A stretch of DNA of 64,000 nt, from positions 1,860,001-1,924,000 of the forward strand of contig OY969779.1 of assembly GCA_963703015.1 (NCBI GenBank). Direction: 5' to 3'. Below, piece by piece: positions 8,940-16,425 of this stretch (positions within the stretch are counted from its first letter, which is position 1; the number at the start of each line of letters is the position of its first letter). This stretch comes from Methanobacterium_B sp963703015 (GTDB lineage: Archaea; Methanobacteriota; Methanobacteria; Methanobacteriales; Methanobacteriaceae). A program made the position numbers and the translations under genes. The notes beneath the pieces are model-generated. The model searched no databases. It was not told where the DNA came from and saw only the letters and a list, made by a program, of their open reading frames with translations.

Positions 8940-9013
8940 ATGTTAACATGGGCTAACTGTATAGGTTTATGTGTAAACTTATATATCATTTTTCCCATGG
9001 AAATGTTAACATT
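8940..9013 (-). promoter_or_regulatory. rtcB promoter with three palindromes
   Basis: On the minus strand a TATA box (GATATATAAG, about 8979-8988) precedes rtcB. Directly downstream of it lies GTTTA-TGTG-TAAAC (8965-8978), a perfect inverted repeat between TATA and the expected start site. The ten-base palindrome ATGTTAACAT occurs on both sides, at 8940-8949 and 9003-9012 (the latter extends to 12 bp). This arrangement resembles an operator cluster. The binding protein is not known. Confidence 0.45.
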
Positions 9014-9028
9014 AAAAAAATTAGGAAT

Positions 9029-10204
9029 TTAGATAATTCCAAGTTCAGAATGTCTCTTAAATATTTGTTCAGCAATTTCATCTAATTTTTTGTAGTCATC
9101 TTCCTTTGGAAATCCCTTTATTATTAAAGGTTCAATAGTTTCAACCTTCAAATTCTTAATCATACCTTCAATTTGTTCGAGCATTCTTCCACCCCATCCA
9201 TAGGACCCAATGACAGAAACATATTTCAATTTAGGTCTTAGAGCATTGGCAAGGTAAGTGGCATAAACAACGCTTGGATGTGGTCCAGTCAATACAGTGG
9301 GTGATGCAATGATCATAGTTGTGGCATCAACCAATTCAAGGGCCACTTCACCCATGTCTGTGTACGTTAGGTTCAAAGGTTTAACATTAACGCCCTTTTT
9401 AATCAGAACATCCACTAAATAATTTACCATTCTTTCTGTACTACCGTGCATTGATATATATGGGATTATAACTTCATTTTTACTATCATCAGATGTCCAA
9501 TCAGCATATGCATCCATAATGAACTTTGAATTTTTGTATATTGGGCCGTGGCTTGGTGCGATAATATCTATCTCTTCCCCTCCAATTTTCTTCAGGTTGT
9601 TTTTAATAATTGTCCTAAATGGCATCATTATCTCAGCGTAGTATCGTTTTGCAGGTTTGTAAATGTCCCTGTCATTTGCAAAGGTATGGCTGGTTGCAAC
9701 ATGGGAACCAAAAAAGTCACATGAGAACAAGATCTTATCCTGCTTAAGATAACTAACCATGGTGTCAGGCCAATGCACCCATGGAGTAATTATAAACTTC
9801 AGTGTTTTCTCACCAAGATCCAGGATATCCCCATCTTTAACAGTCATGAATTTATCTTCTGGTATCAACAAAAATTCTGTTAAGAGTTCTCTACATTTTA
9901 AATTGGTAACAACTACGGCATCAGGGTAATGCTTCAATAGTTCCGGTAAACTTCCAGAATGATCCTGTTCAGCATGATTTGCAATGATATAATCAATATT
10001 TACATCGAGCGTTCTGAGGTTTTCGAGTAGTTCTTCAGTTTTTGCAGGATCCACAGTATCTATAAGTGCAATTTTATCTTTACCCCTTATTAGATACGAA
10101 TTATAGCTGGTTCCATCAGGAATTTGTATGAGTTCGTCAAATATTCTTCTATCCCAATCCTCCACACCAACAGAATATACATCTTCTTTTATAGTTTTAA
10201 TCAT
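9029..10204 (-). CDS. fprA: F420H2 oxidase FprA (A-type flavodiiron protein)
   Basis: Flavodiiron protein that in methanogens reduces O2 to water with reduced F420, protecting the anaerobic metabolism from traces of oxygen. The 391-residue protein has an N-terminal metallo-beta-lactamase-like domain with the diiron ligands in NHAEQDHSG, TPWVHWPDTM, SCDFFGSH and APSHGPIYK, then a C-terminal flavodoxin domain (about residue 245 on: YISMHGSTERMV, then SPTVLTGPHPSV and GSYGWGGRML). It starts at ATG 10204 with GAGGTGG nine nt upstream. It is a single gene upstream of rtcB, separated by the rtcB promoter. Confidence 0.95.
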   Translation of the reverse strand: MIKTIKEDVYSVGVEDWDRRIFDELIQIPDGTSYNSYLIRGKDKIALIDTVDPAKTEELLENLRTLDVNIDYIIANHAEQDHSGSLPELLKHYPDAVVVTNLKCRELLTEFLLIPEDKFMTVKDGDILDLGEKTLKFIITPWVHWPDTMVSYLKQDKILFSCDFFGSHVATSHTFANDRDIYKPAKRYYAEIMMPFRTIIKNNLKKIGGEEIDIIAPSHGPIYKNSKFIMDAYADWTSDDSKNEVIIPYISMHGSTERMVNYLVDVLIKKGVNVKPLNLTYTDMGEVALELVDATTMIIASPTVLTGPHPSVVYATYLANALRPKLKYVSVIGSYGWGGRMLEQIEGMIKNLKVETIEPLIIKGFPKEDDYKKLDEIAEQIFKRHSELGII

Positions 10205-10501
10205 TGTTCCACCTCTGTTCCTAATTTAAAATACATATTCTAATATTTAATTGGAATAAAGAGAGATCTGCCCTTTGTCCTTCTTGATCTGAAACATTAA
10301 TTACCAATGTATGAATATTATTATTAGGTTTTTAAAGCATAAAAAAGTTCTGTTATATTCTTTAAATTCATTAAAACATTATTTCCACCCGTTTAGATTT
10401 GATGATTAATTGGTTTGGTATTTTATTTTTTTCGCAAGATAAAAATAAATGATTTGTAAAACAAATAATTTATCAAGAAGATTTCGTTTAGAGGAGAAAT
10501 A

Positions 10502-10924
10502 ATGATAGGGAAAGAGGAACTCGTTGACAAAATAGAAACCACGAAATTGGAGAAGAAACAAGATTTAGGTGATTCCTACGAAAAAAAGATCTACTTAGAT
10601 CAGGATCTTATATTGGTAGTTGGCTACGATCTTGAAGAAAACTTTGAAAAAGGGGATAAGGACGAAGAAACTGTTCGCAATTTTTATTGGTACTGGGAAA
10701 TTAGAAATTCAAAGACTTGGGAAGTTAAATTCGATAATCATGATAAAGATTATAGTTTCTGCGAATCAACAGTTGGCGAATGGACAGATAACGATAGAGT
10801 AGAAGATTTTGTGGGTGATGTAGCAGAAGAAGATGTATGTAAATGGAGTGAACAAGATTGGATTGAAGATATCTCTGAGGATATTGCCGATGAAGTGTTG
10901 GGTTGGCTCAAAGAAATAAAATAA
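10502..10924 (+). CDS. Acidic, Trp-rich protein of unknown function
   Basis: A 140-residue soluble protein that I do not recognise. The start ATG has GAGGAG 6-11 nt upstream, so translation is well supported. The N-terminal half looks like a small alpha/beta domain (YEKKIYLDQDLILVVGYDLE, then NFYWYWEIRNSKTWEVKF). The C-terminal half is strongly acidic with repeated Trp: GEWTDNDRVEDFVGDVAEED, KWSEQDWIEDISEDIAD, GWLKEIK. It is convergent with another acidic, Trp-rich protein at 10964-11413. No catalytic motif, cysteine cluster or membrane segment is present. Confidence 0.6.
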   Translation: MIGKEELVDKIETTKLEKKQDLGDSYEKKIYLDQDLILVVGYDLEENFEKGDKDEETVRNFYWYWEIRNSKTWEVKFDNHDKDYSFCESTVGEWTDNDRVEDFVGDVAEEDVCKWSEQDWIEDISEDIADEVLGWLKEIK

Positions 10925-10963
10925 ATATTAAAAAAAGGGTTAAAACAAGAATTTTTTCAAGGC

Positions 10964-11413
10964 TTATTTTTTTTGTTCTTCAACAGAAATGTAATCTGTT
11001 ATTTCGATTGAGTAACCTTTTTCAAATGCAAGGGTTAGTTTGAGTTCAGGTCCGTCAACATCCTCAATCTGACCAGCCACATACTCCAAAAACCTTTTTT
11101 CATTGATGTTTTTTGCAGCTACTTCCTTGAAAACGGTGTTATTTTTGGTGTGTTGACCCACAACTACCTTAGCTCCGACGATTTTTATTCCGTAGGTTTC
11201 TTCAATATCTAGATTGTCTGTGTCTTCAAATATTAGAGTCACCTGTTCAGCTGCGGCGTTATTTTTGGAAGCTTTGATTTTTCTCTTACTGCACTTGATT
11301 ACCTTTTCGCCCCGGGCCTTTTCAAGTTCCATCCAACTGTCTTCTATCCATTCTTCCTCTTCTATCCATTCTTCGTCTACCCAGTCGCCTGCATCCATTA
11401 ATTCATCCATCAT
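10964..11413 (-). CDS. Acidic, Trp-rich protein of unknown function
   Basis: A 149-residue unknown protein. The frame extends to a TTG at 11431, but AAGGAG lies inside that extension, nine nt before ATG 11413, which is therefore the likely start. The first 30 residues are an extreme acidic segment with Trp at short intervals (AGDWVDEEWIEEEEWIED, SWMELE). A basic patch follows (KVIKCSKRKIKASKNN), then a compact beta-rich domain (EQVTLIFEDTDNLDIEE, KIVGAKVVVGQHTKN, LKLTLAFEKGYSIEITDYI). There is no signal peptide and no known motif. It is convergent with the similarly acidic gene at 10502-10924. Confidence 0.6.
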   Translation of the reverse strand: MMDELMDAGDWVDEEWIEEEEWIEDSWMELEKARGEKVIKCSKRKIKASKNNAAAEQVTLIFEDTDNLDIEETYGIKIVGAKVVVGQHTKNNTVFKEVAAKNINEKRFLEYVAGQIEDVDGPELKLTLAFEKGYSIEITDYISVEEQKK

Positions 11414-12001
11414 GCAATCCAACTCCTTCAAAAGTTGTTAACATCAATTTCAATGTTTTTTATACATTTTATAGAAAATTTTCCAAGATTCAACGATGAA
11501 TATTCGATTCATCTAATCATTGAATATGTAGGATTTTAATATTTGGTTTTTGATTTGCCCTTCATGTTATTCTTTTCTATTTTTATATAAACACTTGGAT
11601 TTTCAGTATTCTATGATCTAAAATTATAGTGGAATCAATGATACTACAATGGATAGTTGGATCGAAGTTTCTAACTAAAAATCCCTTTTCCCCCATTTTT
11701 TTGCACGTCGATTAGGTCTTAATTTCCCATCAATATTTGATCATTCTATTTCATCTTAATACATCTTATCAAACATGATTTATATATATTTTGATTTAAT
11801 TTTCTAAAAAATATTTAGATTAATGACGGAATTGCCAGGATTTATGTGAGGAGTTACAGGATTACGCAAAAACGCCTTTTAATATTTCTAAAAGTTAGAT
11901 CCATGACTCAGATGGTTCATCAACCTCTAAGAAAGTGAAATTAATATCTTTCTTTGTTGAAACATAAAATTGAATATTTGGTAACCAATTTGGACAACTA
12001 G
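11414..12001. other. Long intergenic region without clear genes
   Basis: A 588-nt stretch with no open frame that has a usable ribosome-binding site. Visible signals are a good TATA box (GATTTATATATATTTTG, about 11778-11794, plus strand) with no gene downstream on that strand until 12608, and the short palindrome TTGGTAACCAA near 11981. A small RNA starting near 11815 is possible. I see no tRNA fold and no origin-type repeats. Confidence 0.35.
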
Positions 12002-12472
12002 TTAAATATCTAGGATAACTTGTAACTCACATGTATCTTCCAGATTCACTTCCATCAAATGGTAAGTTACTGCTTTCACTTCAGATCTCTTTTCATGAAC
12101 TTCTGGATTGAACTGTTCACCGAATGCGAGTGCTTCCAGGTAAAATATCTTGGTCTCGTTTTTGAGCTTTCTATATAGTTTCACATTGAACTTTGAGAAA
12201 ACTAGGTTTTCGGTGTCATGGATGTATAATAGTTCTGACAACCATTCGTAGAGAGTTGAACATTCATCTTCTGCTTCTATCACGATTTTTTTTATTATTT
12301 TGTGTTCGACTTTTGATGTGTCGGTTATAACCTCAAACATTGCGATGGCAGCATTACTAAATGCAACATCCATGGTGTCACCGTATGCTTTAAATCCTAC
12401 ATCTGCTGTCACATCGAAAAATTCATACTTCAAATTTTCTTCAGAATCGTTTTTTGTAAACAAATTTTCCAC
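12002..12472 (-). CDS. Archease (RtcB activator)
   Basis: Archease speeds formation of the RtcB-guanylate intermediate and widens its nucleotide use during tRNA splicing. The 156-residue product matches the family: YEFFDVTADVGFKAYGDTMD at the front (the Asp pair binds metal), FSNAAIAMFEVITDT, LYEWLSELLYIHDTENLVFS in the middle and EVKAVTYHLMEVN near the end, with a terminal acidic VILDI. The start taken is GTG 12472; a leaderless message is likely because a TATA-like CTATAAAAAATATGG lies about 30 nt upstream. A TTG at codon 14, just before KYEFF, is an alternative. Its partner rtcB is in the same window, on the same strand, at 7418-8863. Confidence 0.93.
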   Translation of the reverse strand: MENLFTKNDSEENLKYEFFDVTADVGFKAYGDTMDVAFSNAAIAMFEVITDTSKVEHKIIKKIVIEAEDECSTLYEWLSELLYIHDTENLVFSKFNVKLYRKLKNETKIFYLEALAFGEQFNPEVHEKRSEVKAVTYHLMEVNLEDTCELQVILDI

Positions 12473-12607
12473 CTTAGATTTTTTTTATAGTATCCATATT
12501 TTTTATAGTTATTTCAATGATATTGCCTTTGATTACTTATCAAATGCTCTCTATCTCTTGTTTTAAATAAGTTGCAGAGATCTTTATAGTATGGGAGGAA
12601 AGTAATT

Positions 12608-12796
12608 ATGCAAAGAATTTATGGAAGAAATCAAACACCCAATTTAAGGAAAAAATCAGGATTAATAAACTACTTCGATGATCATTACCTTGATCCAGTG
12701 TCCTGCATGATCATAGTATTGATTGTAACGATTTTCATAGCCAGTATAATGTTTGTTGCAGCAGCACCAAATTCTAACATACTATACACTGCATAA
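12608..12796 (+). CDS. Small single-span membrane protein, 62 aa
   Basis: A 62-residue protein with a basic N-terminal part (QRIYGRNQTPNLRKKSG) and one hydrophobic segment at about residues 33-53 (SCMIIVLIVTIFIASIMFVAAA), followed by a short polar tail. The ATG has GGGAGG 10-15 nt upstream. The positive-inside pattern puts the N-terminus in the cytoplasm. No family is recognised. It lies between archease and cdc6, which are both on the other strand, and ends 12 nt before the cdc6 stop. Confidence 0.6.
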   Translation: MQRIYGRNQTPNLRKKSGLINYFDDHYLDPVSCMIIVLIVTIFIASIMFVAAAPNSNILYTA

Positions 12797-12808
12797 ACAC
12801 ACTGATTT

Positions 12809-13954
12809 TTATTTTAATTCTAACTGCTCAATTCTTTCTAGACACTTAAGAATATCTTCAGAATCAAATCTCAGTATAATCAGTCTGGAATTTCCTTTAA
12901 CACCCTTTCCAGTGAATTTTGTATCTATCATCCTTAAAAATTCCAATTTATTCAATTTTCTATCGAATGAAGCGTAACTAGTGGGGTTAACTTTGTTGAA
13001 ACTTTTATACAGGTCTCCTGCAATCCAATCCTCTGTACCATACTCTGCAATTGCCTTTAAAAGTAATTTATCCTCATCTGAAAGGGTTTTAAGAGTACTT
13101 TTAAGGTTAGCAGAACTAGTATTGCTCAAAGCTTGTTTTAAATGTTTTTCTTCAATGGTTTTAGATGCATCTGCCTCTGCAAAATTACCACTCACCCTGA
13201 GCAGATCTATTCCCATTCTAAGATCTCCAACTTCTGATGCTTGTTCAGCAATCATATTCAAAAGATCGTCTGATATAACATCAGGATAAAATCCAGCCTT
13301 TACCCTGTCCTTTAAGATATCAAACATTTCAGGGGTGCTGTATGGATCGAAGATAATTTCTTGGGGAATGAAAATAGATGTAACGTTTTTATCAAGCATA
13401 TATCTGAATTCTATGTCGGATAATATGGCAAAAATACCTGTTTTAACTCCTTTATACTCTTCATGAGCCCTTAAAATGTCATAAAATATTTTATTTGCAT
13501 TTTTGCTGTGAAATAAATAGCTTACATCGTCCAGTGCAACAACCATAGATTTTTTTTCATTCTGCAAATATTTCATTATGCTTCCATAGATCCTTGAAAA
13601 TGGAACCCCTGTTTCAGGAGGCATATGACCAAATATTTTGTTGTAGATCTGGGAGAAAATATTGAATCTGGTTGTATGAAGCTGGCAATTAACATATACA
13701 CATACAACTCTGTCAGAGTTATTTTCCACCATACCGAAGATCTTATTTATGGCAGTTGTTTTTCCTGTGGCAGGAGAACCTAAAACAACAGTATTTATGG
13801 GACGCCCTCCTTTTAAAGCTGGCCTCAAACATATTGCAAGAGATTCCATCTGAGTTTCCCTGTGAAGATAATTATCAGGCACATAATCTGGATTAAATGC
13901 TTCTATGTTCTTGAAAATGGTTTCATCAAATAGCAGTATATCTTCGATTCCCAT
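12809..13954 (-). CDS. cdc6: ORC1-type replication initiator (Orc1/Cdc6)
   Basis: AAA+ initiator that binds origin repeats and loads MCM helicase. The 381-residue protein has Walker A GSPATGKTTA (about residues 59-68), Walker B MVVALDDVSYL (about 137-147), a sensor-2-type GDLRMGIDLLRVSG region and a C-terminal winged helix (about residues 295-380: SDEDKLLLKAIAEYG to FDSEDILKCLERI). Methanobacteriales usually carry two such paralogs; sequence alone does not tell me which this is. A TATA-like TTTATATTTTAAA lies about 25 nt before ATG 13954, so the message is probably leaderless. No origin-type repeats are visible next to it. Confidence 0.94.
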   Translation of the reverse strand: MGIEDILLFDETIFKNIEAFNPDYVPDNYLHRETQMESLAICLRPALKGGRPINTVVLGSPATGKTTAINKIFGMVENNSDRVVCVYVNCQLHTTRFNIFSQIYNKIFGHMPPETGVPFSRIYGSIMKYLQNEKKSMVVALDDVSYLFHSKNANKIFYDILRAHEEYKGVKTGIFAILSDIEFRYMLDKNVTSIFIPQEIIFDPYSTPEMFDILKDRVKAGFYPDVISDDLLNMIAEQASEVGDLRMGIDLLRVSGNFAEADASKTIEEKHLKQALSNTSSANLKSTLKTLSDEDKLLLKAIAEYGTEDWIAGDLYKSFNKVNPTSYASFDRKLNKLEFLRMIDTKFTGKGVKGNSRLIILRFDSEDILKCLERIEQLELK

Positions 13955-14026
13955 GTATTGTTATCTGGTGGTTTAAAATATAAAATATTGGTTTTAAAAA
14001 AAATAAATCAAATCTTAATCTTAAGG

Positions 14027-14785
14027 TTATTTTGAACTGGAAATATCTTGAAATTTTATATTCTTGACCATTGAAATTGTCTCTCCATTGGAAACATTGC
14101 AGATGGTAATTTCTTCGTTTTCAACCACCCATTCAACTAATTTTTTGGCATATTGGAGCTTTTTTTCCTTTATACTGTCTGCATTTCCAAGTTCACCATC
14201 AATATCAGGTCTTGAGTATTTTGTGACTACCTTTCCGAAGTCCATTCCTGCAAGGATTATATTTTTGGCCTGGAGTTCAACTGCAAGAAACAGACATCTG
14301 TCACCATCTGTGAATCCACCGAAGTTGTATAGGTTTTTTATAGGAATGCTTTGAGTGGTTCCTAAAATATTTTCCAATTCAGGGACATATTTCTTTAAAG
14401 TTTCCTCGTTGTTTCCATGGGCATGGACAACCATAATACTGCCCTGATGATTAGATTTTAGTAGATCATCAATATTACCATCTAAATCTGTTACCACAAT
14501 TTCAGGCACTATATCTTCTTCTAGTAATGCTGTCACAGCTCCATCAGCACATATTACACTAAAATTTTCTGTATTGATTTGTTTAAATTCAAGAACATTT
14601 TCTTTCAATGATGGTCCTGCACCGAATATTACTACATTTTCTTTTATTTTGATGTCTATGGGGGATAAACCATTATTCCCTAGGAGTTTTTGTAGTAGTC
14701 TAGCAGATTCTTCGTCTGCAGATCTATCAAATCCAAAGTCAGCCAGTATTTCATCATACCAAGAAAACCATTCCACAAGATTCAT
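14027..14785 (-). CDS. mptE: 6-hydroxymethyl-7,8-dihydropterin pyrophosphokinase MptE
   Basis: Archaeal (DUF115-type) enzyme that pyrophosphorylates 6-hydroxymethyl-dihydropterin with ATP, an early step of tetrahydromethanopterin synthesis. The protein is unrelated to bacterial FolK. Visible elements are the glycine loop VVIFGAGPSLKENVLEF, ICADGAVTALLEEDIVPEIV with the following VTDLDGNIDDLL, VVHAHGNNEETL, and NFGGFTDGDRCLFLA with AGMDFGKVVTKYS. The frame opens at a TTG (14809), but ATG 14785 lies 25-30 nt after AAATTATATTTGG, which suits a leaderless start. That gives 252 residues, near the family norm. Confidence 0.88.
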   Translation of the reverse strand: MNLVEWFSWYDEILADFGFDRSADEESARLLQKLLGNNGLSPIDIKIKENVVIFGAGPSLKENVLEFKQINTENFSVICADGAVTALLEEDIVPEIVVTDLDGNIDDLLKSNHQGSIMVVHAHGNNEETLKKYVPELENILGTTQSIPIKNLYNFGGFTDGDRCLFLAVELQAKNIILAGMDFGKVVTKYSRPDIDGELGNADSIKEKKLQYAKKLVEWVVENEEITICNVSNGETISMVKNIKFQDISSSK

Positions 14786-14998
14786 ACAGTTAGGTTGATT
14801 TAATACCAAATATAATTTGTCAAATCTATGTCATTTGCTTCCTGAATATTACTTATTTCTTATTTTTAGTCTTTAAAATCAGTGAAATAGATTTATTGGA
14901 GTTATCCTACATTTTTTCATTTTTTTTTAGCAGGGAATATCTAAAAATTATCACCTTTAAAACCATATTCAACACAGCCCGAGAATTTCAGCGTCAAG

Positions 14999-15076
14999 TA
15001 TATAAAGCCATTTTTCATACATTATCACATCCCCTCAAACCTTGACAATTTTCATGGTACGAGGTTTCCGTGGGGG
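14999..15076 (+). promoter_or_regulatory. Promoter and hairpin leader of the class V aminotransferase
   Basis: TATATAAAG (14999-15007) is a clear TATA box; transcription should begin near 15030. The RNA would open with a stem: CCCC (15031-15034), then AAACCTTG (15037-15044) pairing with CGAGGTTT (15060-15067), then GGGG (15072-15075). The eight-pair inner stem includes one U-G and closes a 15-nt loop; the CCCC/GGGG clamp sits outside with small internal loops. A nine-codon ATG frame (15054-15083) overlaps the 3' arm. The structure ends about 65 nt before the aminotransferase ATG. Confidence 0.45.
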
Positions 15077-15141
15077 AATATGATGGTAGAAAATTTAAGG
15101 AAAAAAAAATAGTTTCAATTTAAATTGGAGGTTTTATTAAG

Positions 15142-16311
15142 ATGAATGAGACGTTGCTGATGATACCGGGTCCTACTAGGGTTTCATCACGAGTTTTAAA
15201 GGCTATGTCTGAGAGCATAGTGAACCATAGAAGTGCTGTGTTTGGTGAAATACTGACAGAAACCAATGAAATGATGTCAGAAGTATTTCAGACTCAGAAC
15301 CAGTCCTATTTAATCACAGGTTCAGGAACCGCTGCAATGGAAGCAGCCCTTGGAAATGTGATTAGTGAGGGCGACAAGGTTTTAAATATTGTAGGTGGAA
15401 AGTTCGGAGAAAGGTTCATGCAGATAACCGAGACCCACGGCGGAGTTCCAGTCGAACTAGAGGTTGAATGGGGAAATGCAGCAAATCCGGAAGATATTCG
15501 CTACATCCTTGAAGAAGAGGAAGAAATCAAAGCAGTAACAATGGTTCATAATGAAACTTCCACAGGTGTTGAAAATCCAATAGAAGAAGTAGGTAAAATT
15601 TTAAAGGATTTTGACGCTCTTTACGTTGTTGACACAGTTTCATCTCTAGGTGGAGCAGATGTCCAAGTGGATAATTTTGGCATCGATATTTGTGTCACAG
15701 GATCACAAAAATGTCTTGCAGCACCTCCGGGAATGGCTGCAATAACATTGAATGATGATGCATGGGAAGTTGTGGACAAAACAGAATCCAAAACCTATTA
15801 TTTAAACCTCAAAAAATACAGAAAGAGCGGATCAAAAGCTGTTCCTGAAACACCTTACACACCATCTGTTTCACTCATGTATGCAATGAACGAGGCATTA
15901 AAAATAATAATGGAAGAAGGACTAGAAGCCAGGATTAAAAGACATGAACAAGCAGCAAAGGCTACTGTAAATGGTGTAAAGGCCATGGGACTAGAACTGT
16001 TTGCAAATGAAGAAGCTTCTTCTAGCACAGTGACAGCTGTAAACATGCCTAAAGGAATGACTGACAAAAACTTCAGGGGTACAATGCGTAACAAATATCG
16101 CATAGAACTCGCAGGAGGTCAAGATCATCTCAAAGGAAATGTTTTCAGAATTGGCCACATGGGAAACATAACTCACAGAGAAATAATCTCCACCATTGCA
16201 GCAATAGAAATGTCTTTAAAGGAATTTGGCTACGAAGTAGAATTAGGAACTGGAGTTGCAGCAGTACAGGAAAGTTATATGCCTGGAAACAACTCACTAG
16301 AATTCTTCTAA
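15142..16311 (+). CDS. Class V PLP aminotransferase (alanine/serine-glyoxylate type)
   Basis: A 389-residue pyridoxal-phosphate enzyme of the alanine-glyoxylate/serine-pyruvate aminotransferase group. It opens with LLMIPGPTRVSSRVLKAMSE, the family signature. The cofactor pocket shows SYLITGSGTAAMEAAL, VVDTVSSLGGADVQVD, and the Schiff-base lysine in CVTGSQKCLAAPPGMA. In methanogens such enzymes serve serine, alanine or aspartate transamination; the donor cannot be read from the sequence. The start ATG has TTGGAGG upstream. Its leader carries a stable predicted hairpin (15031-15076), which suggests regulation at RNA level. No neighbour points to a pathway. Confidence 0.88.
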   Translation: MNETLLMIPGPTRVSSRVLKAMSESIVNHRSAVFGEILTETNEMMSEVFQTQNQSYLITGSGTAAMEAALGNVISEGDKVLNIVGGKFGERFMQITETHGGVPVELEVEWGNAANPEDIRYILEEEEEIKAVTMVHNETSTGVENPIEEVGKILKDFDALYVVDTVSSLGGADVQVDNFGIDICVTGSQKCLAAPPGMAAITLNDDAWEVVDKTESKTYYLNLKKYRKSGSKAVPETPYTPSVSLMYAMNEALKIIMEEGLEARIKRHEQAAKATVNGVKAMGLELFANEEASSSTVTAVNMPKGMTDKNFRGTMRNKYRIELAGGQDHLKGNVFRIGHMGNITHREIISTIAAIEMSLKEFGYEVELGTGVAAVQESYMPGNNSLEFF

Positions 16312-16425
16312 TTCCATTTTCTTATTTTTTTTTTATTTATTTAGTTTCAGTATTTATTTTTAGGAATTTCTTCTAGATTCATCAAAAAAAGATAATTTGA
16401 AATTTATTTAATATGATGAGTGTAT

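Noticed and set aside
13955..14026. Possible replication origin next to cdc6
   Set aside because: I looked for origin recognition boxes (short repeats with a G-run, or repeats like those of Methanothermobacter) on both sides of cdc6 and found none, only AT-rich promoter sequence.
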